Origin: an uncultured Gilliamella sp.
Lineage (GTDB): Bacteria > Pseudomonadota > Gammaproteobacteria > Enterobacterales > Orbaceae
Length of the DNA: 64,000 nucleotides
Reading direction: 5' to 3'
Assembly: GCA_945271295.1 (NCBI GenBank)
Contig: CALYPG010000004.1
Coordinates: forward strand, 1 to 64,000
Shown here: in pieces, positions 18,492 to 27,273 of the stretch
Layout of the letters: the number at the start of each line of letters is the position of its first letter
How positions within the stretch are numbered: the first letter of the stretch is position 1
The notes under the pieces: model-generated
Seen by the model: the letters and a program-made list of their open reading frames with translations, nothing else
Told to the model about the DNA's origin: nothing
The model's database searches: none
Position numbers and translations under genes: made by a program

Positions 18492-19331
18492 TTAACTGGT
18501 ATAAAGTGGCGATTTATTTAGCGATTTGGCAATAATGCTCGGTATCGACATCGCAGCAAGTTGGGCTTGCATGGCTTGGGCTTGTTGTTGCGATTCACAT
18601 TGGCTAAACACACACGCCCCAGTTCCGGTTAAGCGAGTTGGAGCAAATTGTGAAAGCTGGCTAATGATTTTATCAATTTCAGGATAACGTTTGCGCACCA
18701 CACTTTCACAATCATTGTAGTGCTCATTAAACGGTATCGCCATTAAATCATCGACAGTTCGAACTGCTGAGTTGCGGTTAAGTTCAGAATCATTAAAAAC
18801 TATTGCCGTTGAAATTTCGATATTAGGGCAGGTGACTAAGTACCAATGTTCTGGCAGCGTTAATGCTTGAAATTGATCACCAATACCTTGCGCGAAAGAT
18901 GCATGTCCGTAAATAAAAATAGGTACATCAGCACCGATTTCTCTGCCTATATCCATTAATTCTTGAGTTGGCAGATTAAGTTGCCATAGCTGGTTAAGCG
19001 CAACTAATACTGTTGCGGCATTGGATGATGCTCCGCCAAGCCCTCCACCCATCGGGATTTTTTTTTCAATAGTGATATCAACACCCAAATCTTGTCTACC
19101 GGTATAGCCTTTCAATTTCTCTGCAGCAATAACCATCAAATTTTTGGATGGAGGAATATTTTTAAATGTCGTTAATAAGTGGATTTGATTATCCTGACGA
19201 ACGTTAAATTTCAACTCATCGCAATAATTGATGAATTGAAACAACGTTTGTAAATTATGATAATTATCGGCACGGCGACCGGTAATATATAAAAATAAAT
19301 TCAATTTAGCCGGTGCAAACCATTGTTTCAT
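18492..19331 (-). CDS. ispE: 4-diphosphocytidyl-2-C-methyl-D-erythritol kinase
   Basis: This GHMP kinase phosphorylates CDP-ME in the MEP isoprenoid pathway. The N-terminal APAKLNLFL with K10, the ATP loop PMGGGLGGASSNAAT (93-107) and the IGADVPIF catalytic Asp region are intact. Length (279) is typical. It is 12 bp downstream of lolB's stop, the classical lolB-ispE pair. Confidence 0.95.
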   Translation of the reverse strand: MKQWFAPAKLNLFLYITGRRADNYHNLQTLFQFINYCDELKFNVRQDNQIHLLTTFKNIPPSKNLMVIAAEKLKGYTGRQDLGVDITIEKKIPMGGGLGGASSNAATVLVALNQLWQLNLPTQELMDIGREIGADVPIFIYGHASFAQGIGDQFQALTLPEHWYLVTCPNIEISTAIVFNDSELNRNSAVRTVDDLMAIPFNEHYNDCESVVRKRYPEIDKIISQLSQFAPTRLTGTGACVFSQCESQQQAQAMQAQLAAMSIPSIIAKSLNKSPLYTS

Positions 19332-19343
19332 GACTGATTCCTA

Positions 19344-19964
19344 TTACCGCAATACCCAGTTATCAATCTTCAACCGTATGCGTTGGTCACCATGCGTTAG
19401 TTCAATTATAGACGGTAAATCAATATTTTTATGTTTATAATTACGCGTCAGGTAATTGTTAATTTTTAAATTCCATTTATTATTGTTTTGCATAAATTCT
19501 GAAGCCACTAATCTGCCTGAACTATCCAATTTGTCGGCATTAACATCATCTGAAAATCCTTTTAACCAATTATGTAACGAATCCAGAGGAATATTAATGT
19601 TTGAGATCTTACTCATTAAACTTTCAACATTGGTGTCAGTATAACTTTTGCCGTTTTTATCAATAAGTTCAGCATAATTATTACTAGCTTTTAGCGTTAA
19701 GATGTTGGTTCCCACTGGGGTGCTCAATTTAATTTCGTAGTTATCAGCCGATTGTTGAATAATTAAAAAGCGACCATAATTACGCGAGTTATCACTAAAA
19801 TAAGCTATACTACCATTAACTTGGAATACATTAACTTGTTTGAGATCTTGTTGGTGAATTAGCCATTGTTGTTGAATTGAGTTGGTGTTTTTTATTTTAT
19901 CTGTTTGACAGGCAACTAGTAAGAGTGGCAAGGTTACTAATAAAATGTATTTGATTTTAGACAT
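19344..19964 (-). CDS. lolB: Outer-membrane lipoprotein receptor LolB
   Basis: A 206-residue lipoprotein with lipobox LLVAC (acylated C19) that accepts lipoproteins from LolA and inserts them in the outer membrane. The NYGRFLIIQQ and VGTNILTLKA strands match the LolB fold. The ATG at 19964 places the signal peptide correctly, while the frame is open 14 codons further. It is divergent from hemA and upstream of ispE, the conserved gammaproteobacterial arrangement. Confidence 0.9.
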   Translation of the reverse strand: MSKIKYILLVTLPLLLVACQTDKIKNTNSIQQQWLIHQQDLKQVNVFQVNGSIAYFSDNSRNYGRFLIIQQSADNYEIKLSTPVGTNILTLKASNNYAELIDKNGKSYTDTNVESLMSKISNINIPLDSLHNWLKGFSDDVNADKLDSSGRLVASEFMQNNNKWNLKINNYLTRNYKHKNIDLPSIIELTHGDQRIRLKIDNWVLR

Positions 19965-20046
19965 ATAATGACTCTTAATTTGTTCAAGAACAATTGAATA
20001 CGGCATTATAACTGATAATTAACAGAATAGAAAAAGTTACTGTAAA

Positions 20047-20075
20047 TTAACCTTACATTATTTTTTATGTATAAT
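20047..20075 (+). promoter_or_regulatory. Predicted sigma-70 promoter of hemA
   Basis: A perfect -10 hexamer TATAAT (20070-20075) is preceded, with a 17-bp spacer, by TTAACC as a -35 element. It lies about 65 bp upstream of the hemA start. Confidence 0.55.
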
Positions 20076-20139
20076 ATTGGCACTTGGACGCTTAATAAAA
20101 TAGTTATATTAAACAAAATTCTTAATAAGAAGTAATACA

Positions 20140-21408
20140 ATGTCAATCTCAATATTAGGTGTTAATTACAAAACAGCGCCAGTTGCTATCAGGGAGAAAA
20201 TTGCTTTCCCTAACGAAATTGTTGCTAAGGCACTCTATAGTTTATACCAACATCCTCTAGTTGATGGTTGTGTTATTTTGTCTACCTGTAACCGAACAGA
20301 GATCTATGTAAGTTACCAACACGCAACTGATTACCTACGGTTAAAACAATCGGTCAAAAATTGGTTAGCCCAGTATCATCATTTTGATCTACAGTTTTAT
20401 CAAGATTGTTTTTATTGGTATGAGGGGCAAGAGGCAGTCGAACATCTTATGTCTGTTGCCAGTGGCATAGATTCAATGATTATAGGTGAACCGCAAATTT
20501 TAGGTCAAGTTAAACAAGCATATCAATTTGCTCAAAAAAATGCTTGTTTATCAATTGAATTAGCCAAATTATTTCAAAAAATATTTCATGTTGCTAAACT
20601 CGTCCGAACTAAAACCAACATAGGTGAAAATACAGCTTCAGTTGCTTATGCTACATGCTTAACTGCTAGACAACTATTTACTGATACTAAACAATTAAAT
20701 GTAATGTTAGTCGGCGCAGGGGAGATGATTGAATTAATTTCACGGTACCTAAAACCACACGGCTTTAATCATGTAATTGTTGCTAATCGTACTCGAGAAA
20801 AGGCATTAAAATTGGCATCATTAAATAATGCTGAAATCATTTCGTTACCAGATATTGCTAATCGGCTTAATGAAGTTGATATTGTTATCAGTTCAACCGC
20901 AAGTCCATTACCGATTATTGGCAAAGGGTTGGTTGAACGAACTATGCAAGCTAGAAATAATAAGAAAATGTTATTTATTGATTTAGCCGTACCGCGTGAT
21001 GTTGAAGCGGAAATTGATAAATTAGATAACGTTTACCTGTATACTATTGATGATTTACACAAAACGGTGGCTAAAAATCTCGAACAACGAGCAATAGCAG
21101 CTAGTCAGGCACAATATATCATTCAGGAACAAGCTGAACATTTTATTGATTGGCTCAAATCTCGTAATGCAGTGGCTTTTATTAAACAATATCGTAGTAA
21201 TGCTGAAACTATTAAACATCAATTAGAACTTAAAGCTTTAAATGCCATCAATCAAGGTGCGAATATAAATGAAGTTTTTGCCGAATTTTCACATAAGCTA
21301 ACTCATAAATTAATTCATGCTCCGACTCAAACACTACTGCAAGCTGCAACGCACAATTGTGATGATTGTTTTGAAATATTAAGTAAAGGATTAGGTTTAA
21401 AAAAATAA
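20140..21408 (+). CDS. hemA: Glutamyl-tRNA reductase
   Basis: The enzyme reduces glutamyl-tRNA to glutamate-1-semialdehyde, the first committed step of C5 haem synthesis. The nucleophile C50 lies in STCNRTEIY, and the GEPQILGQVK loop and the NADPH-binding GAGEM segment are present. Length (422) is normal. An AAGAAG ribosome site precedes the ATG. Unlike in E. coli, prfA does not follow. Confidence 0.95.
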   Translation: MSISILGVNYKTAPVAIREKIAFPNEIVAKALYSLYQHPLVDGCVILSTCNRTEIYVSYQHATDYLRLKQSVKNWLAQYHHFDLQFYQDCFYWYEGQEAVEHLMSVASGIDSMIIGEPQILGQVKQAYQFAQKNACLSIELAKLFQKIFHVAKLVRTKTNIGENTASVAYATCLTARQLFTDTKQLNVMLVGAGEMIELISRYLKPHGFNHVIVANRTREKALKLASLNNAEIISLPDIANRLNEVDIVISSTASPLPIIGKGLVERTMQARNNKKMLFIDLAVPRDVEAEIDKLDNVYLYTIDDLHKTVAKNLEQRAIAASQAQYIIQEQAEHFIDWLKSRNAVAFIKQYRSNAETIKHQLELKALNAINQGANINEVFAEFSHKLTHKLIHAPTQTLLQAATHNCDDCFEILSKGLGLKK

Positions 21409-21448
21409 AAACGAATAAGTTATGCGTTCATTAAAAGGAAAGTAACGA

Positions 21449-21697
21449 TTGGATCAGATGGAGCTTTTTGATATTCAAAGTCCTTGTCAACGTGTTTGTG
21501 AAACAGATAAACGAGGATACTGTTGTAAGTGTTATCGCTCACGAGAAGAGAGATTTAATTGGTTAACATTTTCTGATGCTCAAAAACGCAGAATATTATA
21601 TTTATGTAAACTACGAATGTTAAGGCGTGGCTATTTGCAAAAACAAAAAAAGCAACAATCCAATCAAGTAGCAATGCAAATTGATTTAAACTTCTAA
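21449..21697 (+). CDS. DUF1289 small cysteine-rich protein
   Basis: An 82-residue protein with the DUF1289 pattern: SPCQRVCETD, GYCCKCYRSREER and a C-terminal basic helix. Four to five Cys suggest metal binding. Start choice is notable: an AAAGGAAAG ribosome site is spaced for the TTG at 21449, and the resulting MDQMELF N-terminus matches related proteins, so TTG is preferred over the ATG at 21458. It follows hemA by 40 bp and may be co-transcribed. Confidence 0.8.
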   Translation: MDQMELFDIQSPCQRVCETDKRGYCCKCYRSREERFNWLTFSDAQKRRILYLCKLRMLRRGYLQKQKKQQSNQVAMQIDLNF

Positions 21698-21813
21698 TTT
21701 AATCTTCCAGCTTTACAAGGATACTTGTAATCAAACTTAACACGGAGTAGCATTTTCCATATTAGTTGTGACACATAATTAATTGTCTATATTAATTAAA
21801 TGAGATTAAAACT

Positions 21814-22056
21814 ATGAAAATGTGCATCGCATGTGGTATGCCTATGACCGCTATTGGTGATTATCCATTACATGATATATCTAAGAATTATTGTAAGCAT
21901 TGTGCTCATAAAGATGGCACAATGAAAACATTTGAAGAAAAATGGCAAGAATTAACCTTGCATTATGTTAATCATCATAATATTGATTATGCTATAGCTA
22001 AAGAAACAGCTTGTACTATTCTCAAAAAATTACCGGCTTGGAAACGTAAATGGTAG
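21814..22056 (+). CDS. Small zinc-ribbon protein
   Basis: An 80-residue protein with two CxxC pairs (C4/C7 and C27/C30), the putative zinc-ribbon family seen alone or fused to GyrI-like/AraC effector-binding modules. A helical C-terminal half (about 38-80) follows. It lies about 500 bp before a GyrI-like gene, with a tRNA between them. Confidence 0.7.
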   Translation: MKMCIACGMPMTAIGDYPLHDISKNYCKHCAHKDGTMKTFEEKWQELTLHYVNHHNIDYAIAKETACTILKKLPAWKRKW

Positions 22057-22154
22057 TGGAATTTTTAGGCAACTAAAGCAATTTATTATAATATCAGTTG
22101 CAGATATTTTAGAGCTTAGTATAATGCCAACGTTTACTTATTTACACTTCAAAT

Positions 22155-22241
22155 GCCAGTGTGGCGAAATTGGTAGACGCAGCGGATTCAAAATCCGCCG
22201 CCCTTAAAAGCGTGTCGGTTCGAGTCCGACCACTGGCACCA
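22155..22241 (+). tRNA. tRNA-Leu(CAA)
   Basis: An 87-nt class II tRNA with a 7-bp acceptor stem (GCCAGTG/CACTGGC), anticodon loop TTCAAAA giving anticodon CAA (reads UUG), a long variable arm, TTCGAGTCC T-loop and encoded CCA. tRNA-Leu genes are common integration sites and the 5 kb that follow are accessory in character, but no integrase or direct repeat is seen here. Confidence 0.97.
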
Positions 22242-22590
22242 CATAAATATCAATTAATTCAATGAAATAGATTGTTCGTTTGTTATTGAACCGCATGCTC
22301 GGCGATTGGTAGAAGATTCTGAGACGTTAGCTTAACCCTTTTTTTAGTGACTTTTTTATAATATTGATTATTATTAATTAATTTTGATGTAATAAAAAAG
22401 GGTTATTTTTGGATAATTGATTAATTTTCATTTATAACAATGTGTTATGTTTGATATAATCTAGATTACCGCCGCATAGGCTGATATACCACCTTCGAGT
22501 GGTTTTTATTGTGTAAATTATCTAAGTAGTATAATCTTATTTAATAATGAAAGAATGATATAAACAATTATTTAATATTAAGGGTGTTTT
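22242..22590. other. Intergenic region with inverted repeats
   Basis: No gene is visible. It holds a 12-bp perfect inverted repeat (22334-22345 with 22393-22404, AACCCTTTTTTA arms, 47-nt spacer) and a terminator-like hairpin at 22486-22510. Confidence 0.5.
22486..22512 (+). terminator. Terminator-like hairpin
   Basis: ACCAC-CTTCGA-GTGGT followed by TTTTATT forms a short stem with a T-rich tail. It may end the tRNA-Leu transcript. Confidence 0.55.
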
Positions 22591-23148
22591 ATGGATGAAA
22601 TTAATATGCATGAAGGATTAGATTATAAGATAAAGGAAGGAATACCAACAATCGGTAATATGCCAACACAAAAAGTGGTTTCTATTAATGTTGTTGGAGA
22701 TCCAAATACAGAAACTAGCAAACTCATGAAGCCGTTATATACAGCCGCATATGGAGTGAGGAAGATATACAAAGCAAACGGACGTGTTTTTAAAGTAGAC
22801 AAATTAAGAGGTCGTTGGCCACAAATTAACATAACCAAAAGCAAAAGCGATTGGATCGGAACTTATGCATTACCGTTACCAAATGATGTTGCTAAACTAC
22901 CTACTAGCGATCAAGATATAAATAATTTAAGACTAGAAGAATGGAAATATGGGAAAGTTGCCTATATTCTGCATGTTGGATCTTATACAAATGAAGACAA
23001 AACAATAAAAATTTTATTGGATTATATTTCTTCAAATGGAATGAAAATAATTGAAAATAGTCATGAGGAAATATATCTATCTGATCCAACCAAAACAGAT
23101 ATAAACAAATTAAAGACAATTATTTTATATCGTATTGATCCAGCCTAA
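22591..23148 (+). CDS. GyrI-like small-molecule-binding domain protein
   Basis: A 185-residue protein related to the GyrI-like/AraC effector-binding fold: the central GTYALPLPNDV and the closing YILHVGSYTNEDKTIKILLDY with LSDP near the end are typical. No DNA-binding domain is present, so it is a stand-alone ligand-binding module. Good ribosome site (AAGGGTG) upstream. A strong terminator follows. Confidence 0.7.
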   Translation: MDEINMHEGLDYKIKEGIPTIGNMPTQKVVSINVVGDPNTETSKLMKPLYTAAYGVRKIYKANGRVFKVDKLRGRWPQINITKSKSDWIGTYALPLPNDVAKLPTSDQDINNLRLEEWKYGKVAYILHVGSYTNEDKTIKILLDYISSNGMKIIENSHEEIYLSDPTKTDINKLKTIILYRIDPA

Positions 23149-23189
23149 ATTTTATATTGACTATTTATTTTTTATCGAATCACATAACA

Positions 23190-23213
23190 ACCCGCCAAAT
23201 GCGGGTTTTTTAT
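23190..23213. terminator. Intrinsic terminator after the GyrI-like gene
   Basis: CCCGC-CAAAT-GCGGG followed by TTTTTTATT. The stem would also act on the minus strand for the small ORF ending at 23216. Confidence 0.8.
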
Positions 23214-23215
23214 TA

Positions 23216-23329
23216 TCAGTTATCTTCATTATGAATATCTTTAATATCATAATCACCTGATTCAATCATATCTTGAACAGTTAACAAAATAGCTTCAGTA
23301 TTGAATTTGGCTACTAGATACCACATCAT
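23216..23329 (-). CDS. Small ORF of unknown function, possibly a relic
   Basis: A 37-codon frame beginning ATG ATG encodes MMWYLVAKFNTEAILLTVQD followed by an acidic tail. The amphipathic, coding-like composition suggests a real small protein or the remaining end of a decayed gene. No family is recognised and there is no clear ribosome site. Confidence 0.3.
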   Translation of the reverse strand: MMWYLVAKFNTEAILLTVQDMIESGDYDIKDIHNEDN

Positions 23330-23614
23330 ATAACCAGTAGTTGTTTAGCACTTTAGTTAGTATTAGCATGATATTTTCACCAAGAGTAATTGCACGCTAA
23401 ATAATCAGCGTAAGAATATTCGTAAAATTAATAGGATAGGGTGGATATCAAACGAGTTATTAACAGGTTTGGGGGATAAAAAATTGATTCAATAAACGCT
23501 CTATTTTGTACTCTGAGATAGTGAAATTTATTTCATTTTTAATTTTTTAACTTTCAGAAATAATATTAAAAATGTATTATTAATAAAAACCTACAACCAA
23601 GAGAGGGAATTCTT
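23330..23614. other. Gene-free stretch
   Basis: I see no coding signal or strong structure here apart from the promoter region and the GAGAGGGAA ribosome site of the downstream secreted protein. Confidence 0.4.
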
Positions 23615-23977
23615 ATGTTGAAAAAAATAATAGTAGTCTCGATGTTATTTTCTACTGCTGCACACGCTAAATTTATTCATCCTATGGACTTTGACGGTTC
23701 AGAAGCTCAAAAGCAAGAAGTTATTGAATATATTAAAGCTAATGTAAAAAAAGATTATTGTGATCAATTAGGTATATGCCAAGCATACGATTTAAGAATG
23801 ATGGAGCAAGAAAATTTAAATGCTTTTAAAAAAGCTACTAAGGCCAAAAATAGAAAAATAATGGATCAGGTCATTAACGATTATTGTAATAGTGTTTTAG
23901 ATATCTGTGATTATAGCGACATACAAATGATGTATGAAGAAAACATTAAAGCTGACAATGAGGAATTGTCTTGGTAG
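23615..23977 (+). CDS. Small secreted protein with duplicated Cys motif
   Basis: A 120-residue protein with a signal peptide (residues 1-18, ending AHA). The mature part contains two copies of a motif: YC-x5-IC-x2-YDLRMMEQEN (48-66) and YC-x6-IC-x2-SDIQMMYEEN (90-110). The four cysteines C49, C55, C91 and C98 could form one disulfide per repeat in the periplasm. The family is not recognised. It is preceded by a strong ribosome site (GAGAGGGAA). Confidence 0.7.
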   Translation: MLKKIIVVSMLFSTAAHAKFIHPMDFDGSEAQKQEVIEYIKANVKKDYCDQLGICQAYDLRMMEQENLNAFKKATKAKNRKIMDQVINDYCNSVLDICDYSDIQMMYEENIKADNEELSW

Positions 23978-24005
23978 ATGTTTCATAATATAACTTGCAA
24001 TGAAA

Positions 24006-24034
24006 CCTGCTACATAAGCGGGTATGTTTATAAT
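24006..24034 (+). terminator. Terminator-like hairpin
   Basis: ACCTGCT-ACATA-AGCGGGT (one G-U pair) followed by ATGTTTATAATT lies just past the secreted-protein gene. Confidence 0.45.
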
Positions 24035-24125
24035 TAATTGAATTTTAAAAATGAATATCGTCATCTATAAAATCTTTGGACTTAGTTTGTGTTGATGGTT
24101 TAACTTAGTTCGATTGTGGCTCTCT

Positions 24126-24255
24126 TTACTTCCCATTAACTAATATTTGAAAATCATCACCATTTAACGGCTTAACTACGATATCGGTAGTGTAATGTTT
24201 TGTGCGGTTTGTAACTATCCCCCCTAAAATAGTACAGCAAACAACAGATAATTGT
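24126..24255 (-). pseudogene. Possible C-terminal relic of an unknown gene
   Basis: Read on the minus strand, about 40 codons without a stop end at TAA (24126) and encode a coding-like peptide containing TNRTKHYTTDIVVKPLNGDD. No start codon is present and a stop lies just upstream, so it is probably the remnant of a deleted gene. No family is recognised. Confidence 0.3.
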
Positions 24256-24458
24256 TAGTGAAAGTATTCACATTGATATTTGCTAAAATATTATGACGTC
24301 AATATTCTAAGGGTATGAAAGCCATTAAATTACACTAGAGTGAATAGTATTTTTACCCCTCACTAAAAAAACAAAATCTAATTAAATCAATAAATAATAA
24401 TTTAAGCATTTAACAAAAAGTGATACAATTTTAACTCTTTTAATTTTTATATATATAA

Positions 24459-25388
24459 ATGAATGTGATGAAACAAATAAAATTTTTTCTTATTATTCTA
24501 ATTAGTATACTAACTTTAGTTGCTTGTTCTAAACCTGATTCAGTTGAACATTGGATCGATAACCCGACCGATAAAGAGATAACGTTAAACATTGATGATA
24601 ATCCATTAACTATACCCGCCAAATCAGGTATTAAATATAAAATTGGGTATGGTAAACATACGTTATCGTACAATAATGAATCAATTAACTTTGTAGTTAA
24701 ACCTTCAAAACGAGAAGGCTTTATTAATCCCACTCAAAGTAATTATGTTTTTTACAAATTAATCTATATTGATAAATCCAATAAGATAGCCACCGACAGT
24801 TTTATTGATGGACTAGAAAAAGATATTCAATACAAAACACAAGTAATTGTAAATGGTGAATTGCAAGTAATAGAAGTTCCTTTTAAGGTAGTTAATGATT
24901 TATTTATTGAAAAAGATACCTATGCTTGGGATTATTTTCTTGATGAAGATTTGCCAACAACTATAACATTACGAGATAATGTTAAAGATATAAAAGCCAA
25001 ATTATTTCGCGAAAGTGATTTCCTTAAATACATAAAGAAAGATGGTATTGATCAGCAAATTAGTTTTCCATCTAATCGCAAAAAATTCAATGAATTCCCG
25101 AAAACTATTATTCCTACAATTGATTTAGATACTATTAAGTGTCCTGAAGGCCGAGTCGATGTTGAAAAGAAAATAGCTGCTTGGAATAAGATATTTAATT
25201 TATCTGGTAGTGATTTTGCTGAAGAATATGATAATTTGACTTCAATAAAAAGTGCTGTAGCCGAAAGAGATTTAGAAAATAAATGTTATCAAGATTATAA
25301 TGAAGATAAGAGTTATAAAGAAGCTATAGAGAAAATTCAGGAAACCTATACGCATAAATCATATTTGAATTTTTTTGTTATTGAATAA
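24459..25388 (+). CDS. Lipoprotein of unknown function
   Basis: A 309-residue lipoprotein with lipobox LVAC (C23). The mature part begins with a small beta domain (about 28-75: WIDNPTDKEITLNIDDNPL) resembling peptidase-regulatory or DUF-type beta sandwiches, followed by an acidic, mostly helical region. The family is not recognised. The start has no clear ribosome site; an ATG at 24468 is an equally good alternative. Confidence 0.65.
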   Translation: MNVMKQIKFFLIILISILTLVACSKPDSVEHWIDNPTDKEITLNIDDNPLTIPAKSGIKYKIGYGKHTLSYNNESINFVVKPSKREGFINPTQSNYVFYKLIYIDKSNKIATDSFIDGLEKDIQYKTQVIVNGELQVIEVPFKVVNDLFIEKDTYAWDYFLDEDLPTTITLRDNVKDIKAKLFRESDFLKYIKKDGIDQQISFPSNRKKFNEFPKTIIPTIDLDTIKCPEGRVDVEKKIAAWNKIFNLSGSDFAEEYDNLTSIKSAVAERDLENKCYQDYNEDKSYKEAIEKIQETYTHKSYLNFFVIE

Positions 25389-25749
25389 TAAAATATTTAT
25401 TTTTATATTTAGCTTATAGTATTTATTTTAAACTAATCTTGTAAAGGGCATAGTATCATTTAAATGATATTATGCCTTAATCATTGGAATACCAGTTATT
25501 AACCATTTAAGCTGCATCCATTTAATACAGTTGGCTATTTAACCAAATCACATAATTACAACCCCTCTAAATTTGTTTATTAATTAGGCGTTAAATTATA
25601 TTTTTTAAATTATAAATTTTTTCCTACAGCACAGTATGTCAATAATATTCTTGACCCAAATCACATAAAAGCTAAAAAAATCTTTCCCAGAATTTAAATC
25701 AAGATAATACTTATTACAATGATATTAAAAATAACGAGAGGGAAATTTT
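25389..25749. other. Gene-free stretch with a long hairpin
   Basis: A near-perfect ~17-bp inverted repeat with almost no loop is centred at about 25461 (GGGCATAGTATCATTT / AAATGATATTATGCC). No gene is visible in the rest; the last 100 bp hold the promoter and GAGAGGGAA ribosome site of the next gene. Confidence 0.45.
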
Positions 25750-26649
25750 ATGAATAAAACAAAGCTAAAAATAGCAGCGGTTTTATGTGGTATGCTCTTA
25801 AGTACTTCCGCTTCTTTTGCATCAGTTGAAGATGCGAAAGATTTAAAAATTATTAGCTATAATGTTTATAATGGCATGAAATTAGATGAGTCAGAAGGGA
25901 AACAAAAATTTATTGAGTGGGCTAAAATGCAAGATGCCGATATTATTGCATGGCAAGAAATGAATTTTTTTACCCGAGAAAAACTTGAAAAATTTGCAGC
26001 AAGTTATGGCCATAAATTTGCTGTTTTATTAAAAGAGTCACCAGAAGATGCTGCTTTTTTCCCGGTTGCTATTACTTCTAAATACCCAATTGTCAATGTT
26101 AATAAAGTGGTCGACAATTTATGGCATGGTGCTTTATATGCAGATATTGGCAACTATCATTTTATTGTTACACATATGAATCCGTTTTGGACAGCCAAAA
26201 GAATTGATGAGATTAATTTACTCATTGATTCGATAAAATATAGTCGCGATCCAGCTGGTAAATGGATTATCGCTGGTGATTTAAATTCATTCTCACCAGC
26301 AGATAAAAATGATTATGATAAAAGTAATCTTCTTAATGATATAAAAGAAAAAGAGAAAAAAAGACCAATTCTGGAAAATTTGGTTGACGGTAAATTAAGT
26401 TACACGGTTCAACAAAACCTTATTGATGCGGGTTTTATTGATGCGTTAAAATTTAAACACCAACAATTCATCGCGACAGCACCAACCAAAGTGTTTTATG
26501 ATCAAGCTTCTACACCGTTACGTTATGATTATATTTATGTTTCACCTATGCTTAAAAATAACATAATTGATGTAACAGTATTAAAAGATGATTTTACGGA
26601 TAAATATTCAGATCATTATCCAGTTCAGATGATAATAAAAAATCAGTAA
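25750..26649 (+). CDS. Secreted endonuclease/exonuclease/phosphatase-fold enzyme
   Basis: A 299-residue protein with a signal peptide (about 1-25, ending SFA). All EEP catalytic motifs are present: N38 (ISYNVYN), E70 (WQEM), H142 (THMNP), D177/N179 (GDLNSF), DYIYVS and D288/H289 (SDHYPV). It is therefore likely an active Mg-dependent phosphodiesterase acting in the periplasm or outside, on nucleic acid, phosphoinositide or sphingomyelin-like substrates. Substrate cannot be chosen from sequence. The gene is monocistronic. Confidence 0.8.
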   Translation: MNKTKLKIAAVLCGMLLSTSASFASVEDAKDLKIISYNVYNGMKLDESEGKQKFIEWAKMQDADIIAWQEMNFFTREKLEKFAASYGHKFAVLLKESPEDAAFFPVAITSKYPIVNVNKVVDNLWHGALYADIGNYHFIVTHMNPFWTAKRIDEINLLIDSIKYSRDPAGKWIIAGDLNSFSPADKNDYDKSNLLNDIKEKEKKRPILENLVDGKLSYTVQQNLIDAGFIDALKFKHQQFIATAPTKVFYDQASTPLRYDYIYVSPMLKNNIIDVTVLKDDFTDKYSDHYPVQMIIKNQ

Positions 26650-26922
26650 TGAGTTAAAATTTCAAGCCTGTTGTCAGAACATGGTTTGAAATTTTCATCA
26701 TTTTAAAAATCTATGGACTATAAATAATATTAATTATGATATATATCGCAATTAATAGTCATTATTTATTTTAGCATTTATTAGATTGATAAAAGTTTGT
26801 CATTTATCAACATTTTGTAAGTAATGTTATTTAATACGGAAATTCATTGTTTAAATTAAGTTATCATGATTAAAATCAAATCGTTGAGCCACTAATTCAA
26901 TTCAATTATAGTAGAATTTATT

Positions 26923-27114
26923 ATGAGCTATTTTAATTATCATGCTAAAGCAAAAAAATTAATTAAAGATGGTTTACTCCTTAGATATGAATTTGTGGAT
27001 AATTGGAATGGTATTAAGCCAGCATTGGTTTTATATTTTAAAGATGCTAAGCCGATGCCAATTAGAGAATATCGTTGGGATGAATATTTGTCGTTAATTA
27101 ATAATGAAAATTAA
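26923..27114 (+). CDS. Small conserved-looking protein of unknown function
   Basis: A 63-residue basic/aromatic protein. Its pattern (KLIKDGLLLRYEFVDNWNG, then PALVLYFKDAKPMPIREYRW) looks like a compact alpha/beta domain and I recall similar short enterobacterial proteins, but cannot name one. The start ATG follows an AT-rich leader with no strong ribosome site. Confidence 0.6.
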   Translation: MSYFNYHAKAKKLIKDGLLLRYEFVDNWNGIKPALVLYFKDAKPMPIREYRWDEYLSLINNEN

Positions 27115-27273
27115 TTTTCAATGGAATTTTTATAATATTACTAAAAAGTATTATGTGATGGCTTAAGTTTAAAATTAATTTATTTTAAGCTTAAGATATT
27201 AATCACAGTACCGAATAAATTTGCCAACACTTACGCTAAAGCGTAAAATGCCCATCCTATTTTTGCTTAATCT

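Noticed and set aside
21713-21730. Hairpin TTACAAG-GATA-CTTGTAA after the DUF1289 gene
   Set aside because: Weak stem with no T tract, so not called a terminator.
22468-22481. ACCGCCGCATAGGC resembles the core of a type I-F CRISPR repeat
   Set aside because: Only one copy with about half the repeat length matching, no spacers or second repeat, and no cas genes anywhere in the window. Best taken as chance or part of a hairpin.
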